Shown here in pieces: positions 16,861 through 25,369 of a DNA stretch of 51,478 bases; position 1 is the first letter of the stretch; every line of letters begins with the position of its first letter. The position numbers were made by a program, and so were the translations under genes. The notes under the pieces are model-generated. The model ran no database searches and was not told where the DNA came from. It worked only from the letters and a program-made list of their open reading frames with translations. This DNA comes from Deltaproteobacteria bacterium. GTDB taxonomy: Bacteria; Desulfobacterota; Desulfarculia; Adiutricales; Adiutricaceae. The stretch covers positions 1-51,478 of the forward strand of contig JAIRNQ010000352.1 of NCBI GenBank assembly GCA_031257955.1. Reading direction: 5' to 3'.

Positions 16861-18072
16861 CTACATGGAGACGGACTTTGGGTTTTGCTCAAAGGCCGCT
16901 GACAAGCGGAAGGGCCCGAAGGATTCGGGATTGATGGTGAAGTTCCAGTCCCCATGGAACTCCGACGGGAGAAGTTGCAGGCCCCGCTCATCCTCCGCTG
17001 AGCGCGCTTGGGGCTGGAAGTGGCTATGGTCTAGCCTGAGACCCAGGGCCATGGTTCTGGCGTCTTCGGGGGGGTTAAGCAATTTGGCCGAAATCTCGTA
17101 ATCCCTTTCGGATTCGCCTTTCCAATGCGACGAGATGAAGGAAAAGAGCCTCTGGCAAGGCCTGTTCCATTTTGAGGTGCCGGGAGGGAAGCGGCAGAAC
17201 TCCACCGGAAGCCCCAGGGTGTTGGAGAGCTTTTGGAGCTCCGCCTTCCAGGAGAACTTCTGGGAGCAGCCGCAGCCGTCGGCGGTGACGAAAAGACAGT
17301 TGGCTTCGGGGTACAGTTCTTGCCCTTCTACCAGCCACCAACCCAGTAGGGAGTCAGCGGTGAAGCTGGGCGCTTCCATGGCCGTTTCGACGTTCACGCT
17401 CTCCCTGGCCAGCAAGGGATCGTAGACGCCGGTCGGGTATTCCCCGGCCAGGACGCGGTCGATGCCGCCGTTCCTGTTTAGGCCGTAGTCCCCGGAAACG
17501 AAGAGCGGCTCGCGGCGCCGGGTCTCGACGCTTATGACCGGTTGGTTTTCCTCCAACCGCTCGCTGATCCGGTTTTCCAGGTACTGGAATTGGGCTTGGC
17601 GGTCGGGCTGCAGGCGGTTCTCGTCGTTTCGCCTGGTCCCTTGCAGGTTGTAGCCGTTCTGTCTGAGGATCTGGGCCACCTTCTCGTGGCTGATCCGGTG
17701 ATGGGAAGCGGTCAGTTCCTGGGCCAGTTTTCTGGTGCTTTTGACGGTCCAGAGGATGTTGGGGGCGTCGGTTGGCGCCGACTCCCGCAACAGTTGATCC
17801 AGGCAAGACCAGATGTCCGGGTCAACCCGCTCTACCCGGGGCCGACCCGCCCCCGAGCGGCGGGTTTTACCCGGCGCCAAAGGAGCCTCGTCAAGCTCCT
17901 TAATCCCTTTGGTTATCGTTACCCTGGAAAGCCCGCAGGCCCGGCTAACCATCGATATGCCCCGGCGGCCGATTCTCCTGGCCTCACTGGCGGCCACCAG
18001 TCGCCTCTCCCGTTCACCCAGGTGAGGCCAAACGTTATTAAACATCCGTGACAACGCTATTTCGGTATCCAT
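16861..18072 (-). CDS. ISAzo13-family transposase with altered catalytic residues
   Basis: A 403-residue intact frame of the ISAzo13 type. The N-terminal HTH part (GRRGISMVSRACGLSRVTITKG) and FPPGTSKWN...RLFSFISSHW, EFHGDWNFTI are diagnostic. The family as I remember it carries ISVDTKKKE, TADGGGSNG and WNKIEHRLF with a D-D-E triad. Here these read ISVETRRRE, TADGCGCSQ and WNRPCQRLF, so the first Asp is Glu and the last Glu is Cys. The central part after the first acidic residue also looks shortened. There is no frameshift or internal stop. I could not identify terminal inverted repeats or a target duplication. Probably an immobile relic; a domesticated DNA-binding protein is possible. Confidence 0.85.
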   Translation of the reverse strand: MDTEIALSRMFNNVWPHLGERERRLVAASEARRIGRRGISMVSRACGLSRVTITKGIKELDEAPLAPGKTRRSGAGRPRVERVDPDIWSCLDQLLRESAPTDAPNILWTVKSTRKLAQELTASHHRISHEKVAQILRQNGYNLQGTRRNDENRLQPDRQAQFQYLENRISERLEENQPVISVETRRREPLFVSGDYGLNRNGGIDRVLAGEYPTGVYDPLLARESVNVETAMEAPSFTADSLLGWWLVEGQELYPEANCLFVTADGCGCSQKFSWKAELQKLSNTLGLPVEFCRFPPGTSKWNRPCQRLFSFISSHWKGESERDYEISAKLLNPPEDARTMALGLRLDHSHFQPQARSAEDERGLQLLPSEFHGDWNFTINPESFGPFRLSAAFEQNPKSVSM

Positions 18073-18146
18073 TTTTGTCCACCATTGTTTAGGCGCATGC
18101 AGTTCCGGCCAGGCGAGATCCGCGAGTCAGAGGCCGGTGGTAGGAG

Positions 18147-18593
18147 TTATATGGCTGAGATGACGCCCTGTCCCCAGCTTTTGATGGTGTCGGTCGAATC
18201 GCCGGGGTCGCCGTTGATCTTGAGCTTGCCGCCCACGACCTTGGAACCCAGGTTGTTGAGCTTGTCGGTTATGGCGTCGACCGCCCCGCAAAAATGCGTG
18301 TAGTCCTCGTCGCCGCAGCCGAAAACGGCGGTCTTGACTCCGGAGGCGCCGATGGAGTCGAAGGCCTCGAAGAGGGGGATGAAGTCGTCCTGGAGCTCGA
18401 TTTCATCCTGGCCCCAGGTGGAGCAGCCGAAGAGAACCAGGTCCTTTCCGGAGCACAGCCCCGAGGGAGCGATCCCCCCGGCCTTGGCCGTCTGGACGGT
18501 ATGCCCGGCCGCCTTAATCTGTTCCGACAACTGACTGGCCACCCATTCGGTGTTTCCCGTGGTCGAACCGTAAACTATCAATACGTTGCCCAT
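18147..18593 (-). CDS. flavodoxin
   Basis: A 148-residue short-chain flavodoxin, a soluble FMN electron carrier that can replace ferredoxin. The FMN phosphate loop is GSTTGNTEW (residues 9-17). The isoalloxazine loops are FGCSTWGQDEIELQDDF (about 60s) and FGCGDEDYTHFCGAVDAI (about 95-110). Length and motifs match the Desulfovibrio flavodoxins closely. AAGGAG precedes the ATG. It stands alone on the minus strand, with the transposase gene 75 bases downstream. Expression when iron is scarce is usual for such proteins; a weak Fur-like stretch lies upstream (about 18706-18730). Confidence 0.95.
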   Translation of the reverse strand: MGNVLIVYGSTTGNTEWVASQLSEQIKAAGHTVQTAKAGGIAPSGLCSGKDLVLFGCSTWGQDEIELQDDFIPLFEAFDSIGASGVKTAVFGCGDEDYTHFCGAVDAITDKLNNLGSKVVGGKLKINGDPGDSTDTIKSWGQGVISAI

Positions 18594-19044
18594 GCGTTAC
18601 TCCTTCCTGGCACCCCACCGGGGCCGGTACGAACTTATAGAGGCGTTTGGTTTTTTCGCCCCCCAAGGGGGGGCGGGGTTTCGATCCTTGGCGCGTTTGT
18701 TAGTTTAGAATAACTGATTCTCAATTGCAATAGGAATTTGATCTTTTAACGGCAAGATCGAAAAAAAATTTTTTTCAACGATTACCCATCTTTAAACTCA
18801 TATAACAAATAGAGTCCACGATAAGCGCCAAAAAAAATTTTTTTAGAGCCCAAAAATCACTCCTTTCCAAACCCCTTACCAATTAAGCGCTTCATGACCA
18901 ACCTGCCCGGAAGTGGTATGATTTACGCCGCCTTCAGGGACCCCAAAATTTCTTGTCAAAGAAATCGTTTTGACACAATTTTTCCCTTTTCCCCTCCACC
19001 CCGCCAAGGTCGGGGCTCTCTCCCAGCCTGGGTCCCTACCCCAA

Positions 19045-19113
19045 GGCCCGGTTCCCTCCCGCCCGGGTTCCTACCCCCAGGCCCGGTTCCCTACCGCCCG
19101 GGTTCCTACCCCC
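19045..19113. repeat. two tandem 35-bp units, C-rich
   Basis: The unit beginning GGCCCGGTTCCCT and ending GGGTTCCTACCCCC occurs at 19045-19079 and 19080-19113. A diverged copy (CCTGGGTCCCTACCCCA) lies just before. The repeats make open reading frames in two frames that are not genes. Confidence 0.75.
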
Positions 19114-19219
19114 GGGCCGAGTCCCTCGCCAATCTGGCCGGGTCCCCCAAAACCGGTCCGCCCACTATCGCAGTCCCCAAAAGTTCCTATTTTTAATATT
19201 ATTAACTTTACGGATGCCT

Positions 19220-19330
19220 AAGATAACTTAAAAATCTCAAAAAGTTATCTTACCAAGATTACTTTTGTTTTTAGTCATTACGCTTCAATAATTACTTAAA
19301 TATTTCATATATTCACATTATAATCTTGGT
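19220..19330. promoter_or_regulatory. nested inverted repeats upstream of the cit operon
   Basis: AAGATAACTT (19220-19229) pairs with AAGTTATCTT (19242-19251). ACCAAGATTA (19252-19261) is the exact complement of TAATCTTGGT (19321-19330). Both lie upstream of the cit promoter in very AT-rich DNA. They are candidate operator sites for a citrate-responsive regulator; no such regulator gene is in the window. Confidence 0.45.
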
Positions 19331-19358
19331 TGATAATAAATATAACTAAAAACGGTAC

Positions 19359-19387
19359 TTGACTTATCTTTTTATAGATGCTACGAT
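19359..19387 (+). promoter_or_regulatory. sigma-70-type promoter of the citrate lyase operon
   Basis: TTGACT at 19359-19364, 17 bases, then TACGAT at 19382-19387. Transcription would start near 19394 and give a leader of about 90 bases before citD. The GGAGG ribosome site at 19471-19475 is strong. Confidence 0.6.
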
Positions 19388-19483
19388 AAATACAAGTATA
19401 TAATAAAATTACTCTTACAAGTGTAAAAGTAAATTTTAATGATAATTTATAGGGATTAAATTGATAATTAGGAGGTGGGTGCT

Positions 19484-19774
19484 TTGAAAAGTGTAAAGAG
19501 GGTCGCCCAGGCGGGAACGCTGGAATCGAGCGACATCATGATTATCGTCGAGCCTGGGACGAACGGCCTAAGGGTGGACTTGGAAAGCATAGTGGAAAAG
19601 CAATACGGCCAGGCCATACGCAAAACAATCACCGATACCCTAAAGACCTTGGGCATTACCGACTTAAACGTCAAGGCCATCGATAAAGGGGCTCTCGATT
19701 ACGCCATTCGGGCCAGGCTGGTTACGGCTTTGTCCAGGGCGGACATCGTCCAGAGAAGGGAGGACCAACCATGA
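19484..19774 (+). CDS. citD: citrate lyase acyl carrier protein (gamma subunit)
   Basis: About 97 residues, the acyl carrier subunit that holds the 2'-(5''-phosphoribosyl)-3'-dephospho-CoA group and passes acetyl/citryl between CitF and CitE. The attachment serine is Ser15 in AGTLESSDIMI, matching AGTLESGD in enterobacterial CitD. The start is taken as TTG at 19484 because GGAGG (19471-19475) lies 8 bases upstream. A GTG at 19475 overlaps that Shine-Dalgarno sequence and cannot use it. The stop overlaps citE by four bases. Confidence 0.92.
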   Translation: MKSVKRVAQAGTLESSDIMIIVEPGTNGLRVDLESIVEKQYGQAIRKTITDTLKTLGITDLNVKAIDKGALDYAIRARLVTALSRADIVQRREDQP

Positions 19775-20634
19775 CCAGCCGCCGTTCTATGCTATTCGTG
19801 CCTGGGAACAACCCGGCCATGGTCCAAACGGCCAGACTGTTCGGGGCCGACGTGATTATATTGGACCTTGAGGACGCCGTGGCCCCTTCCGAGAAAGACG
19901 CCGCCCGGGAATTGGTGGCCAGCGCCCTGATGGCCATAGACTACGGGCCCGCCGAAAAATGTGTCCGCCTAAACGGCCTGGACGCGTGTTGTTCCGAGGA
20001 CTTGGTGGACATCGTCCCCAGCCATCCCGATTTGGTCATGCTGCCCAAGGTCAACCGGGCCGAGGACATCATAAGCCTGGCCGGTGAACTGGATCGCCAC
20101 GAACGGCCCGGCCAAAAGCGAATAGGTATCCTGGCCATCATCGAAAGCCCGCAAGGTTTGGCCGAGGTCCACGAAATCGCCAACTCCCACTTCCGGCTCA
20201 TGGGTCTTTTGCTGGGCGCCGAAGACTACACGGCCATGGTCGGATCCACCAGGACCAAGGAAGGGGCCGAAATAGCCGTGCCCAGGGCCCTGGTGGTTAA
20301 CGCCGCCGCCGCGGGCGACATAGAGTCTTTCGACGCCGTCTTCACCGACGCCAACGACGAGGAAGGCCTCCTGGCCGACACCCGCTTGGCCAAGAATATG
20401 GGCTTTACCGGTAAGGCGGCCGTCAACCCCCGCCAAATCAAGACCATCAACGATACCTTTAACCCCAGCCCTGCCGAGATCGAACAGGCACGGCGGATCG
20501 TAAAAGCCTTGGCCCAGGCCGAGAAGGAAGGTTCCGGGGTCGCCTCGGTGGGCGGCAAGATGGTCGATGCCCCGGTGGCCAAGAGAGCCCTCAACCTTAT
20601 GAACCTAGCCCGCAAACTGGGCCTGGCCAGCTAG
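19771..20634 (+). CDS. citE: citrate lyase beta subunit (citryl-ACP lyase)
   Basis: A 287-residue TIM-barrel enzyme that cleaves citryl-ACP to acetyl-ACP and oxaloacetate. Motifs include MLFVPGNNPAMV at the N-terminus, ADVIILDLEDAVAPSEK (metal/substrate Glu and Asp), LMLPKVN, and LGAEDYTAMVG. The length is as usual for CitE. It overlaps citD by four bases (ATGA), so the two are co-translated. Confidence 0.95.
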   Translation: MTSRRSMLFVPGNNPAMVQTARLFGADVIILDLEDAVAPSEKDAARELVASALMAIDYGPAEKCVRLNGLDACCSEDLVDIVPSHPDLVMLPKVNRAEDIISLAGELDRHERPGQKRIGILAIIESPQGLAEVHEIANSHFRLMGLLLGAEDYTAMVGSTRTKEGAEIAVPRALVVNAAAAGDIESFDAVFTDANDEEGLLADTRLAKNMGFTGKAAVNPRQIKTINDTFNPSPAEIEQARRIVKALAQAEKEGSGVASVGGKMVDAPVAKRALNLMNLARKLGLAS

Positions 20635-20792
20635 GCCCAGTTTTACGGGCCGGACAAGCCCCAAGGCCAAACCCAATGTCTAACCACAAGGGCCAAGCCC
20701 AAGGGTTAAGCCCGAAGGGCAAGTATTGTTGGCCATAACCAGGTGACACCGTATCGACGCCATTGTTTGCGCCTACCCCATGCGAGCGAAAT

Positions 20793-22334
20793 ATGATCAA
20801 TTACTTAGGCAGGGATGTCCCGGATTACGTGGAGGGCTACGGTAAGGTCAAGCACTACCTGGGGGCCTTTAAGACGGTCCCCGAAGGGACGGCCTACGGG
20901 CCGCCGATTAAGGCCGCCAGTCCTCGCCGCTCCAAGTTCTATCCCAACCTTACCGATCTCTTTAAGGGCCTGGGCCTTAAAAGCGGTATGACCTTTTCCT
21001 TTCATCACCATCTCAGAAACGGCGATCAAGTCGTTAACATGGTTTTGGACACGGCCGCCAAGCTTGGCCTTAACGATCTGGCCGTCTCGCTGACGGCGGC
21101 CTTTCCCACCCACGCCCCCATGATTGGGCACATTAAAAGCGGCGTGGTTACGTCCCTTCGAACCAGCGGGGTTTACGGGCCTTTGGCCGCGGCCATTTCC
21201 GGGGGCGTTTTGCCAAAACCGGTTATCTTCCATAGTCACGGCGGACGGCCCCGTTCGCTTAAAAGCGGCGAGCTTAAGGTGGACGTGGCCATTATCGCCG
21301 CCCCCACCGCCGACGACCGCGGCAACCTAAGCGGGGCCGTGGGTAAGTCGGCCTGCGGTTCATTGGGCTACGCCTTTGGCGACGCCGACCATGCCACCCA
21401 CGTGGTAGCCGTGACCGACAATCTGGTTGACTACCCACTCCTTCCGGCCTCCATCGGCCAGAATAAGGTTGACCATGTGGTTTTGGTCGAAAGCCTCGGT
21501 GACCCCCAGGGCATCGTCTCGGGCACCACCAAGGTCACCAAGGACCCGGTGGGGTTAGTCATAGCCGACTTGGCGGCCAAGGCCATAAAGGCTTCCGGTT
21601 TGCTTAAAAACGGCTTCTCCTTCCAGACCGGGGCCGGCGGCGCCTCCCTGGCCGCCGCCCATTACGTGGGGCAGATGATGCGGGAGGCCAAGGTTAAGGG
21701 GAGTTTCGCCCTGGGCGGCATTACCGGCTACATGGTGGACATGCTGGAAGAGGGTTTGTTTGGGAACCTTTATGACGTCCAGAGCTTCGATCTCGAGTCG
21801 GTCAGATCGATGTCCCGCAATCCCAACCACGTCGAGGTCAGCGCCGATCTTTACGCCAATCCCTTTAATTCTGGTTGCCTGGTTAACGATCTGGACGCGG
21901 TCATCCTCGGGGCCACGGAAATCGATATCGACTTCAACGTTAACGCCATCACCGGATCCGACGGGGTGCTTATGGGGGCGGCCGGCGGTCACCCCGATAC
22001 CGCCGCCGGGGCCAAGATGACCGTAATCGTGGCCACCCTTCTGAGAAGCCGCTTGCCTATCGTGGTCGATCGGGTCATAACCGCCACCACGCCGGGGGAG
22101 ACGGTGGACGTTCTGGTCACCGAGTACGGCCTGGCCGTAAACCCTTCCCGGCCCGATCTAAAAGATCGTTTCGTCAAAGCCGGCCTTACGGTCAAGGACA
22201 TCCATGAGCTAAAGCGCTTGGCCGAGGACTTGGCCGGGGTCCCGGAAAAGCTAACCTTTGACGGGCCCATCGTCGCCCTGGTCGAGTACCGGGACGGCAC
22301 CATCATCGACACCGTCCGCGCCGCCGGCCAATAG
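20793..22334 (+). CDS. citF: citrate lyase alpha subunit (citrate:acetyl-ACP transferase)
   Basis: About 513 residues. CitF exchanges acetyl-ACP for citryl-ACP. N-terminal INYLGRDVPDYVEGYG, FSFHHHLRNGDQVVNMV, and the C-terminal VTEYGLAVNPSRPDL followed by KDIHELKRLAEDL are all typical of CitF. The ATG at 20793 is chosen by homology of the MINYLGRDVP start; an in-frame ATG at 20763 would add ten unlikely residues. The gap to citE is 158 bases of GC-rich, repetitive sequence. The last 54 bases of the gene, including the stop, are the first unit of a 76-bp tandem repeat. Confidence 0.94.
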   Translation: MINYLGRDVPDYVEGYGKVKHYLGAFKTVPEGTAYGPPIKAASPRRSKFYPNLTDLFKGLGLKSGMTFSFHHHLRNGDQVVNMVLDTAAKLGLNDLAVSLTAAFPTHAPMIGHIKSGVVTSLRTSGVYGPLAAAISGGVLPKPVIFHSHGGRPRSLKSGELKVDVAIIAAPTADDRGNLSGAVGKSACGSLGYAFGDADHATHVVAVTDNLVDYPLLPASIGQNKVDHVVLVESLGDPQGIVSGTTKVTKDPVGLVIADLAAKAIKASGLLKNGFSFQTGAGGASLAAAHYVGQMMREAKVKGSFALGGITGYMVDMLEEGLFGNLYDVQSFDLESVRSMSRNPNHVEVSADLYANPFNSGCLVNDLDAVILGATEIDIDFNVNAITGSDGVLMGAAGGHPDTAAGAKMTVIVATLLRSRLPIVVDRVITATTPGETVDVLVTEYGLAVNPSRPDLKDRFVKAGLTVKDIHELKRLAEDLAGVPEKLTFDGPIVALVEYRDGTIIDTVRAAGQ

Positions 22335-22499
22335 CCAGGCCGGCGGACTCGCCCCGGTCGAGTGCCGGGACGGCACCATCGTCGACACCGTCCGCGCCGC
22401 CAGCCAATAGTCAGGCTGGTGGACTCGCCCCGGTCGAGTACCGGGACGGCACCATCATAGATACCGTCCGCGCCGCCAGCCAATAGCCAGGCCGGCGGC
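22281..22499. repeat. 76-bp tandem repeat (about 3 copies) duplicating the 3' end of citF
   Basis: Units begin with GTCGAGTACCGGGACGG at 22281, 22357 and 22433. The first unit is the citF 3' end with its TAG and 22 bases beyond. The other two are non-coding copies, each still carrying the TAG, with about 5-10 substitutions. Since 76 is not a multiple of three and the stop is in unit one, the CitF protein is not changed. Confidence 0.95.
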
Positions 22500-22611
22500 A
22501 GCCAAACAGGCCAAAGCGCAAAAGAGCTTTAACTAAAATAAACCGAATACTCGAGGGCATTGGCCTATAGGTTATGCCCGGCGATAACTAACCCAATGAG
22601 GCGTCGTCAAT

Positions 22612-23769
22612 ATGGGCTGGGATTCAATCGGAAACTTCGAGCTGGAGGCGGTTAACCTGGATTCCAAAAGGGATCTTGGTGAGGTGGCCGCGTTTTTGGC
22701 CAATCAGGGCCTGCGCTTTGGGCCCGATCTGGACCACACTGTCGTCCTGCGCCAATCCGGGGCCATCGTGGCCACCGGTTCCTTTAAAGGCGAAGTCATA
22801 AGAAACGTCGCCGTAAGTCCCCAACTGCGGGGCCTAAATCTTACGGCCATCATCGTGACCGCCTTGGCCAGGGAACAAACGCTTCGGGGCCTAACCCATT
22901 TTTTTGTTTTCACCAAACCGGACAACGTCGCGCCCTTCAAGGGCCTGGGCTTTGCCGAGATCGCCCGGGTCATGCCCTGGGTCGTTCTCCTGGAGACCGG
23001 TCTGGGCTCCATGAGCGACTGGCTCCAAGAAACGGCTCGGGTCCTCAACCATTTGCCCCGGCCCAGGGCGGCTCTGGTCATGAACTGCGACCCCTTTACC
23101 AAGGGGCATCAAGCCTTGATTCGCCGGGCCGCCGACGAAAACGAAGCGGTCGTCGTTTTCGTGGTCAGCGAGGACTCGTCGACCTTTCCTTTCGCCGACC
23201 GCTTCCGCCTGGTTAAGGAAGAGGTTAAAAACCTTCCCAACGCCATTGCCCTTCCGTCCGGAAAGTATGTAATCTCACAAGCCACCTTTCCCAACTATTT
23301 TCTTAAGCGGGAGGAAGGGGCCAAGGCCCAGTCCCAATTGGATTTGACCATCTTCGCCGATCGGATCGCCCCGGCCCTTGAACTCTCCCACCGCTACGTG
23401 GGCGAAGAACCCCATTGCCCGGTGACCCGGGCCTATAACCAGGCCATGCTCGAAATCCTCCCCACCCGCGGCGTTAAGGTAAAAATGATACCCAGAATCG
23501 CTTCGCGCTCCCAAACCGTCAACGCTTCTCTGGTAAGGGCCGCTTGGCAGGCCAACGACTGGGACACCGTCTCTTCGCTGGTCCCGGCCCATACCCTGGA
23601 CTACCTCCGGGGCTTCCAGTCCCTCCAGGCTCCTCAGGCCTCCCAGTCCCACCAATCACCACAGTCACCCCAGTCCCGTCCGGCGGGTCAGACTGGCCTG
23701 GAAAGATCAAAATGCCCCGCCACAAAAGAATCCCCCACCATCGAAGGCGCGAGCGATGGCCGGCGATAA
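22612..23769 (+). CDS. citC: [citrate (pro-3S)-lyase] ligase
   Basis: A 385-residue enzyme that acetylates the CitD prosthetic group with acetate and ATP to activate citrate lyase. The N-terminal 130 residues are GNAT-like (GAIVATGSFKGEVIRNVAVSPQLRG). The C-terminal nucleotidyltransferase domain has MNCDPFTKGHQALI (Asn158 to His166) and SRSQTVNASLVR, the CitC signature. After about residue 340 comes a Gln/Ser/Pro-rich tail (QASQSHQSPQSPQ) encoded by imperfect 9-bp repeats, not expected in CitC. The gene overlaps the next one by 14 bases. Confidence 0.93.
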   Translation: MGWDSIGNFELEAVNLDSKRDLGEVAAFLANQGLRFGPDLDHTVVLRQSGAIVATGSFKGEVIRNVAVSPQLRGLNLTAIIVTALAREQTLRGLTHFFVFTKPDNVAPFKGLGFAEIARVMPWVVLLETGLGSMSDWLQETARVLNHLPRPRAALVMNCDPFTKGHQALIRRAADENEAVVVFVVSEDSSTFPFADRFRLVKEEVKNLPNAIALPSGKYVISQATFPNYFLKREEGAKAQSQLDLTIFADRIAPALELSHRYVGEEPHCPVTRAYNQAMLEILPTRGVKVKMIPRIASRSQTVNASLVRAAWQANDWDTVSSLVPAHTLDYLRGFQSLQAPQASQSHQSPQSPQSRPAGQTGLERSKCPATKESPTIEGASDGRR

Positions 23770-25369
23770 TACCCAGTTTAAGGCCAACCCCGTTCAAGCG
23801 GCCATTTTGGGGGCCAGGGAGAGGCGCGCCCGCCGACGCCTGGAATTGGTTTGGCGTTTCGAGACGCCGCTGATTCAAATCTCCGTTAACGTCCCCGGCC
23901 CGGACAAACTTTCCGGGCCCTGGGGCAACGTTTTGGCCGAGGGCGTAAAAGCCGTCGAAAGAAAGCTCCACGAAAATAACCTCAGCACGCTACACCTGGA
24001 AGTCGGTCGGTCGATGGCCGGGCACGACGCTTTCATGGTCGTAGACTCGGATTCGCTGGCCTTAAAACGCTTATGCGTGGCCATCGAAAGCGAACACCCC
24101 CTGGGGCGACTGCTGGACATAGACGTTTTTGACAACCGGGGCGCGCCCATAAGCCGCCGGGACCTGGGAGCGCGCAAGCGACCCTGCTTCATCTGCGGCG
24201 AACCCGCCGTCTTGTGTCGACGGTCCGCCGCCCATGACCTTAGCGAGGTTTTGGCCTACATGCTAAACGTGGCCAAGCCCTACTTTGGGGCCGACCCCAC
24301 TGACCCCGGTCCATCTTCGCCGGACCCTGGATCGTCTGCCGCCACCACCGACTCCGGTCCGCCCTCGACTGACCCTGGGCCGCCTGCCACCCGGCCAATC
24401 GACAAAGCCGCGCCCGAAGTGCCCAGCGCGGCTTTGGTCGGCGGCTCGGCCGCCCCGACAAATTTGCCGCGGTTTCTCTTGTCCCAGCCTTTCGGCTTCA
24501 TCAATGCCGACAATTTTTCTTTGGCCCACGATCTGGCCGCCTTGGCCATCCAGGCCTTGATTTACGAGGTTTCCAGCTTTCCGGCCCCGGGCTTGGTCTC
24601 CCCCGTCTCCAACGGCGCCCACTCGGACATGAATTACTTCACCTTCATAGACAGCGCCAGCGTCCTATTCAAACACTTCGTTTACATGGCCGCCATCGGC
24701 TACTCGGATCGCTCGGAAGAGGAAATATTTTCGCTCATACGGGAAGCGGGGAAAAAAGCCGAGCAGGCCATGTACCGGAAAACCAATGGAGTCAACACCC
24801 ACAAGGGGGCGATCTTCGTTTTGGGAGTTTGTTTGGCGGCCACCGCAAAAGTCCTTCACAGAAAAGGAGCTTTTAAGGAAATTCACCTAGCCATCGGTTC
24901 CATGGCCCGCGGTCTGGTGGCCGCGGACTTGAACCTTACGGCCCTGGTGAAAAAAACCCGCCCTACCCATGGCGAACTTATCTACTATCACTACAACCTT
25001 CCAGGCGTTCGGGCCGAAGCCGAAGCCGGCTTTCCCATCGTCTTTAACCTGGCCTTGCCTTTCTATGAAGCGGCGTCCGATCTTCCCATAAACGATCGCC
25101 TGGTCCATACCCTCCTGGAAATCATGCGCCACTGCCAGGACACCAACGTCGTCTATCGCCAAACTCCCAAAGCCCTATCCAAAATCCAAGCCACGGCCAC
25201 CGAAGCCATGGCCCTCGGCGGTATACGCACCTCCGCCGGTCGATCCGCCATCAACGCCATGCATGACGAATTGGTCGCCAACAACATAAGCCCTGGCGGA
25301 AGTGCCGACCTCCTCGGCGCTACCGTGTTCCTCTCCCAAGCAAAACTCGAATATTTCCCCTTCCAATAA
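23756..25369 (+). CDS. citXG: CitX-CitG fusion: prosthetic-group synthesis and transfer for citrate lyase
   Basis: A 537-residue bifunctional protein. Residues 1-180 are CitX, the transferase that loads the phosphoribosyl-dephospho-CoA group on CitD (HPLGRLLDIDVFD at 114-126, CFICGEPAVLC at 144-154). Residues about 236-537 are CitG, the triphosphoribosyl-dephospho-CoA synthase (PAPGLVSPVSNGAHSDM at 276-292, TNGVNTHKGAIFVLG, ISPGGSADLLGATVFL). Between them is a Pro/Ser/Thr/Asp linker of about 50 residues built from a repeated DPGP-type motif. CitX-CitG fusions are known in other bacteria. It is the last gene of the cit operon; a decayed copy of its 3' end lies near 47.3 kb. Confidence 0.93.
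   Translation: MAGDNTQFKANPVQAAILGARERRARRRLELVWRFETPLIQISVNVPGPDKLSGPWGNVLAEGVKAVERKLHENNLSTLHLEVGRSMAGHDAFMVVDSDSLALKRLCVAIESEHPLGRLLDIDVFDNRGAPISRRDLGARKRPCFICGEPAVLCRRSAAHDLSEVLAYMLNVAKPYFGADPTDPGPSSPDPGSSAATTDSGPPSTDPGPPATRPIDKAAPEVPSAALVGGSAAPTNLPRFLLSQPFGFINADNFSLAHDLAALAIQALIYEVSSFPAPGLVSPVSNGAHSDMNYFTFIDSASVLFKHFVYMAAIGYSDRSEEEIFSLIREAGKKAEQAMYRKTNGVNTHKGAIFVLGVCLAATAKVLHRKGAFKEIHLAIGSMARGLVAADLNLTALVKKTRPTHGELIYYHYNLPGVRAEAEAGFPIVFNLALPFYEAASDLPINDRLVHTLLEIMRHCQDTNVVYRQTPKALSKIQATATEAMALGGIRTSAGRSAINAMHDELVANNISPGGSADLLGATVFLSQAKLEYFPFQ

Larger units (their letters stand above)
18594..19358. other. intergenic region between flavodoxin and citrate lyase
   Basis: Two identical A8T7 tracts (18761-18775 and 18830-18844) lie in the flavodoxin upstream region and may bend DNA. 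On the minus strand the sequence TTGAGAATCAGTTATTC (around 18706-18723) has a partial likeness to a Fur box; this is uncertain. Between 19000 and 19140 the DNA is C-rich and repetitive. From 19190 it turns strongly AT-rich. I see no gene here. Confidence 0.4.

Noticed and set aside
18894..19221. Two overlapping plus-strand frames over the C-rich repeats
   Set aside because: Both are produced by the 35-bp repeat and read as Pro/Gly/Ser strings in several frames; no start site.
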